Shown here piece by piece: positions 13,643 through 17,163 of a stretch of DNA of 17,163 nucleotides. Position numbers and translations under genes: made by a program. Origin of the DNA: CAZDHT01 sp964505325 (GTDB taxonomy: Bacteria; Planctomycetota; PUPC01); the NCBI GenBank assembly GCA_964505325.1, contig CAZDHT010000090.1, positions 1 to 17,163 on the forward strand, in the 5' to 3' direction. Each line of letters opens with the position of its first letter. The first letter of the stretch is position 1. Under the pieces are notes generated by a model that was not told the origin of the DNA, did no database searches, and saw only the letters and a list, made by a program, of their open reading frames with translations.

Positions 13643-16600
13643 ATCAATCCCACCTTTTTCCGGAGGATCCACTCGAAGGTAACTACCCCTACAATTATAA
13701 TCAGAAGCAGCCAGGAGTTCCACAAGAAGTACGGCCGCTCCTCGACGATTTCTGTCGTCCCCGGGCCGAACCACTGCAGGAGCCCGGCGGCCTTGGCCGG
13801 CTGTGCGACCGCGCCGCCGCTCAGGCTGGCGAGGCGGTCGAGAATTCCCCTGTCCGCCGAGAGCTCGATCAGCTCCGCCGAGTGCGCCGGCGCCACGATG
13901 ATCTCCGTCTCGACTGTCTTGACGTTCTGGGCGCCCAGCACCTTCGCGGCTTCGTCGCTCTCGAGCGTGATCCGGTAGCGCCGGTCGGGAGGAAGCGAGC
14001 CCAGGTCGGCCTCGTACATCCCGCCCGAGTCGGGCACGTACTGCAGTTTCTTGCGCAAGACGGGCGGCGCGTTCTCCGCAACATCCGCGGCCGCGCCGGT
14101 GGTCGCCTCGGGCCGGGCCGCAGCCGCCGGCCGAACTTCGTACACGTTGACCGTCGCGTCTTCGGTCATCACCGGCGCCTGGTCCGCATTGGTGATCTTC
14201 GCCCGGACCAGGATGGGCTCGTCGGGGTAGTATAGCATCCGGTCGGTCCCCAGGCGGACGAGGTCGGTGCCGGCCTGCAACTTGCCGGCGGTCGCCCAGC
14301 GCAGGACCTGGCCCCAGAACTTGTGGTGGTAGGTGTCGCCCACGCGGTACCGCATCCGCCAGGTGCGGTCGAAGCTCAGCATCATCACCCGACCCAGAGC
14401 GAATTTCTGGACCGCGATGAGGGCGTTCTTCCGCTGGAACTCCTCCCGGAGCCGGCGGATCCGCTCGGCCGCCTTGCCGGCAGCGGTGCTGTCGGGATCG
14501 AAGAAGTCCGGCGCCTCCTCGGGCATTGCGTAGGCGAGCACGGTGGCCCCGGGCTTCGTCCCTTTGAGGGGATGGCGCCAGTAGACGTCGGGCAGCGATT
14601 CCCACACGCGGACGCTCTCTTCCGCGACGTCGCTCTGGCGCATAATGACGTGGTTGCGCCCGGCCCGGGTGAGCGCGATGCGGAAGTGCGGCTCGGGGCC
14701 GCTCAGCATGGTCTCATCCGACGACTCGAAATTGACCGGCAGGATATCGCGCAGGGGGGAATCGGCAAAGGCGTGCGGCATGTACCGCGGCCCGGCGATG
14801 ACCACCAACGTGCCGCCGCGTTCGGCCACGAACTTCTCGAGTATCCGGATCTCGTCATCCCCCAGCACATCGGGCGGGACATCGCCGAGGACAACTACAT
14901 CGAACTTGAGCCATTCTTCCTCATTTTCGGGCAGAGCGGTCGCCTCGACCTGGCCGCCCTTGCCGGCGACCGAGGCGTGGATCGTCGGCCGTTTCGGCGC
15001 GCCCTCGATCCGATCCGCGTTGAGAAGCACATACCGCAACCGCACCGACTTGTCGCGGTCGGCGAACAGGTTCCGGAGGTAGCGGTACTCCCATCGCGGC
15101 CGGCCCTCGACGATGAGCAGCTTGGTGCGGGCGTCGGTGACCACGACGTTCACCACGCGCGAGTTGTTGGCCTCGAACGTCTCGCCCTCGAACTGCTGGA
15201 CCTCGACCTGGTAGGTGCGAATTCCCTTTTCCTTGGGTGTGTCGACCAGGGCGACCAGGGTGCGGAAGCTGTCGCTCGGCACCCGAACGGTCCGCTCGTC
15301 GATCAGCTTGCCGTCGTGGCTGAGCTGGATGCGAGCTTCCTTGCCGCGCAGGCCGTCGAACTTCACCCCCGCTTCGATGACCAGCTTGTCCTCCAGGTAG
15401 ACGGCATGGGGCGCGACCACGCCCGTGATCACTGCGTCCGGAGGCGGGCTGGTGCTGCCGATCAGGACCGAGCAGACCGGCGCGTTCTGGATGCCCAGCC
15501 GGCGCGCGGTGAGATCGAGATTGCCCCTCGTGTTGTGACGGCCGTCCGTGAGGAGCAGCACCCCGGCGAGTTGTTCGGGCGGGATATCGCCGTGGGCCTT
15601 GACGAGAGCCGCCGCCATGTTCGTCGACCGGGCCGCCACGGACTGTTTGACAACTTCGTCGGCACCCACGTCTACCCTTGCGGGCTGATTGCGCCATTGA
15701 GCAATGTCCGCTTCGACGGGCTGAGCGGCAAACTTGTAGAACTTGACGATGTACTTCTTGTCGAGCGCGCGGATGAGGCTCCCGGTGTCCCCGCCTTGGC
15801 TCAGCAGAACCGCGCGGGCGATCGCCAGGCGAGATTGAACGACAGCCTGGTCGATCTCCGCGCGCTGCTCGTCCGTGAGCGACTGGAAGTACGCCTCCTC
15901 CACGGCCAGGCCCAGAGCGGGCAGCCGGCCGACCACTTCCTTCAGCGCGCGTTCCGCCTGCCGCACGTTGCTTGACAACTGTCCGTACTGCCGCGCCACC
16001 TGCTCCGCCTTTCCGGTTGCGACCATCTTCGCAGCCGCCGCGATGGCATCCCGGACCTGCTTCGCCAGCTTGTCTTCGACGACCTTCAGCCCGGCGCGAG
16101 CCTTGGGATGCAGCTTGAGCCGGCTGGTCCGCGCGCTCGAGACTGCCTTGATATGTTCATCAACCGTCTTGCCTGCGTCATCAAAGAGCTGCTTCATCGA
16201 CTTGCGGCGGTTATCGAGCTGCCGCGTCAGCATCTCAAACGCCGCGTTCTTGAGAAGGTCCAGCCAGTCGGCCTGCGCCGCGAGGTTCTGGCGAACGCCC
16301 TCCAGCTGCCGCGCCGACTCGTCCAGCCGATACGGCCGCTCGGCCGCTTCCGGGCGAAAGACCTTCACCAGCCGCAACTTCTCGGAGATGGTCGCCTGCC
16401 GGTCGACCAGGTACATCGACGCCGACTCGTCCAGGAGCACCGCCAAGTAGCGGTAGAGCGTGCGGCTCACGTCCTTCGAAAACACCGGCTGCACCAGCAT
16501 CACGACCACCAGAAGCACCAGCGCCATACGGGAGACGACCAAGACGAGGCCGGCCCGGCGGGAGACAGTCCGACGCTCCAGCGTGTACAACGCGATGACC

Positions 16601-16881
16601 GATTCCGTCGCCGCCGCCCCGATCAGCGCCGGAGCCCAGATCGACCAGGTCGTGGCCAACAGCAGGACCCGGCCGAGCGCGTTGAACACCAGCCACAACG
16701 CGCCGCAGCCGATCGCGATCCGCACGAAGAAGAACAGAGCCCTCGCCCACTTCGAGGGCACCCGACGGATGAAGAAATGCGTACCGATCCAGACCAAGGC
16801 GGCCGCGACGGCGAGCGCGACCACGGCCGCGGTCGGTATCGAGAGCGGCAGCAGGTGATGCTGTTCAATCGCTCCGCCCAT
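13639..16881 (-). CDS. BatA/BatB-type VWA and GATase-like membrane protein
   Basis: This 1080-residue protein has four predicted membrane helices (about 12-37, 44-68, 73-100, 109-131) and one near the end (1052-1071) followed by RKKVGLI. Positive loops after helices 1 and 3 place the body outside the cytoplasm. A von Willebrand A domain starts at 145 with the complete metal site DESAS (D151, S153, S155), T420 and D446 (LLLTDG). A charged helical stretch of about 180 residues is inserted between its first strand and the rest. A glutamine-amidotransferase-like fold follows (586-720, DVVVLGD, AGPRYMP) with no nucleophile cysteine, then an Ig-like region to about 1000. The family acts with MoxR ATPases on envelope targets; the target here is unknown. 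The start at 16881 lies 25 nt after the preceding gene, with GGAGG 13 bases upstream. The end overlaps the next gene (ATGA). Confidence 0.9.
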   Translation of the reverse strand: MGGAIEQHHLLPLSIPTAAVVALAVAAALVWIGTHFFIRRVPSKWARALFFFVRIAIGCGALWLVFNALGRVLLLATTWSIWAPALIGAAATESVIALYTLERRTVSRRAGLVLVVSRMALVLLVVVMLVQPVFSKDVSRTLYRYLAVLLDESASMYLVDRQATISEKLRLVKVFRPEAAERPYRLDESARQLEGVRQNLAAQADWLDLLKNAAFEMLTRQLDNRRKSMKQLFDDAGKTVDEHIKAVSSARTSRLKLHPKARAGLKVVEDKLAKQVRDAIAAAAKMVATGKAEQVARQYGQLSSNVRQAERALKEVVGRLPALGLAVEEAYFQSLTDEQRAEIDQAVVQSRLAIARAVLLSQGGDTGSLIRALDKKYIVKFYKFAAQPVEADIAQWRNQPARVDVGADEVVKQSVAARSTNMAAALVKAHGDIPPEQLAGVLLLTDGRHNTRGNLDLTARRLGIQNAPVCSVLIGSTSPPPDAVITGVVAPHAVYLEDKLVIEAGVKFDGLRGKEARIQLSHDGKLIDERTVRVPSDSFRTLVALVDTPKEKGIRTYQVEVQQFEGETFEANNSRVVNVVVTDARTKLLIVEGRPRWEYRYLRNLFADRDKSVRLRYVLLNADRIEGAPKRPTIHASVAGKGGQVEATALPENEEEWLKFDVVVLGDVPPDVLGDDEIRILEKFVAERGGTLVVIAGPRYMPHAFADSPLRDILPVNFESSDETMLSGPEPHFRIALTRAGRNHVIMRQSDVAEESVRVWESLPDVYWRHPLKGTKPGATVLAYAMPEEAPDFFDPDSTAAGKAAERIRRLREEFQRKNALIAVQKFALGRVMMLSFDRTWRMRYRVGDTYHHKFWGQVLRWATAGKLQAGTDLVRLGTDRMLYYPDEPILVRAKITNADQAPVMTEDATVNVYEVRPAAAARPEATTGAAADVAENAPPVLRKKLQYVPDSGGMYEADLGSLPPDRRYRITLESDEAAKVLGAQNVKTVETEIIVAPAHSAELIELSADRGILDRLASLSGGAVAQPAKAAGLLQWFGPGTTEIVEERPYFLWNSWLLLIIIVGVVTFEWILRKKVGLI

Positions 16882-16906
16882 CGGTCAGAATCCGCCTCCG
16901 CTCGTA

Positions 16907-17163
16907 TCAGTTCGAGCTGCCGACCTTCAGCAGCTCCTTGGCTCGCCTGCGAAACGCCGCCGGGTCCACCGCGCCCGACGTGAAGTCGACCGGTTCGACC
17001 GCGCCAACCCGTCTCTGTTGTGCGATCCAGCGGGTCAGGGCGGCCTCGGCCAACACCGCAATCAGCGCCGCGATGGCCAGATAGCGCCACAGCTCGTGGC
17101 CGGGGATGCCGCCCGCAATCACCGTCGTCATCTGCTCGGAGGAATCAGCACGGAAGAAGTCCG
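16907..17163 (-). CDS. BatA-like membrane protein, C-terminal fragment (runs off the window)
   Basis: The frame is open to the window edge, so this is the last 85 codons of a longer gene rather than a 74-residue protein from the internal ATG at 17131. It shows one membrane helix (GHELWRYLAIAALIAVLAEA, then TRWIAQQRR), followed by a short charged cytoplasmic tail ending in KELLKVGSSN. A single C-terminal helix starting with an LW motif and ending in arginines is typical of the last helix of BatA/VWA-type proteins. Its position directly before the VWA/GATase gene fits that reading. The family call rests on context and this short stretch. Confidence 0.6.
   Translation of the reverse strand, partial: DFFRADSSEQMTTVIAGGIPGHELWRYLAIAALIAVLAEAALTRWIAQQRRVGAVEPVDFTSGAVDPAAFRRRAKELLKVGSSN

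Noticed and set aside
13643..14605. Long upstream extension of the coiled-coil gene
   Set aside because: It is an Arg/Pro/Gly-rich frame wholly overlapping the VWA gene. The ATG at 13642, with ATGA coupling, starts a sensible membrane protein.

Overview
This is a GC-rich window in which every gene I can support lies on the minus strand. Genes are therefore described from right to left, in the direction of transcription. It reads as a chromosomal segment of a Planctomycetota-like bacterium, probably uncultured. That assignment is inferred from gene content, not from any marker gene: a MoxR/BatA-type module of large VWA and coiled-coil membrane proteins, followed by secreted squalene-cyclase-like toroid proteins. 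There is no rRNA, tRNA, CRISPR array, transposase or phage gene.

Right part (17163 to 7630): an apparent operon with overlapping or nearly touching genes. It starts with the 3' end of a BatA-like membrane protein cut by the window edge. Next is a 1080-residue membrane protein with a VWA domain and a glutamine-amidotransferase-like domain. A 1297-residue DUF4175-like protein follows, with a huge predicted extracytoplasmic coiled coil interrupted by two collagen-like Gly-Xaa-Yaa tracts. Two tandemly duplicated secreted alpha/alpha-toroid proteins come last. Junctions are ATGA, TGATG, 14 nt and 25 nt, so co-transcription and translational coupling are likely. The module looks like an envelope machine whose substrate is unknown.

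Middle part (7509 to 3536): three cytoplasmic metabolic genes with looser spacing. They are an FAD-dependent oxidoreductase, a GalT-family nucleotidylyltransferase with an HSH active site and an altered zinc site, and a GT5 glycogen synthase. The last two are only 42 nt apart. Because GalT relatives include ADP-glucose phosphorylases, this pair may both make and break down ADP-glucose-linked storage polymer.

Left part (3410 to 139): a soluble GAF-GAF-PAS-GAF histidine kinase overlaps a single-domain CheY-like receiver by 4 nt. A good sigma70-type promoter lies just upstream, in the gap after glgA. The last 138 bases of the window hold no gene, only a short direct repeat and a small hairpin.

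The observations most worth following up are the collagen-like tracts in the Bat-type coiled-coil protein, the duplicated toroid pair attached to that module, and the HSH-type GalT homolog beside glgA.
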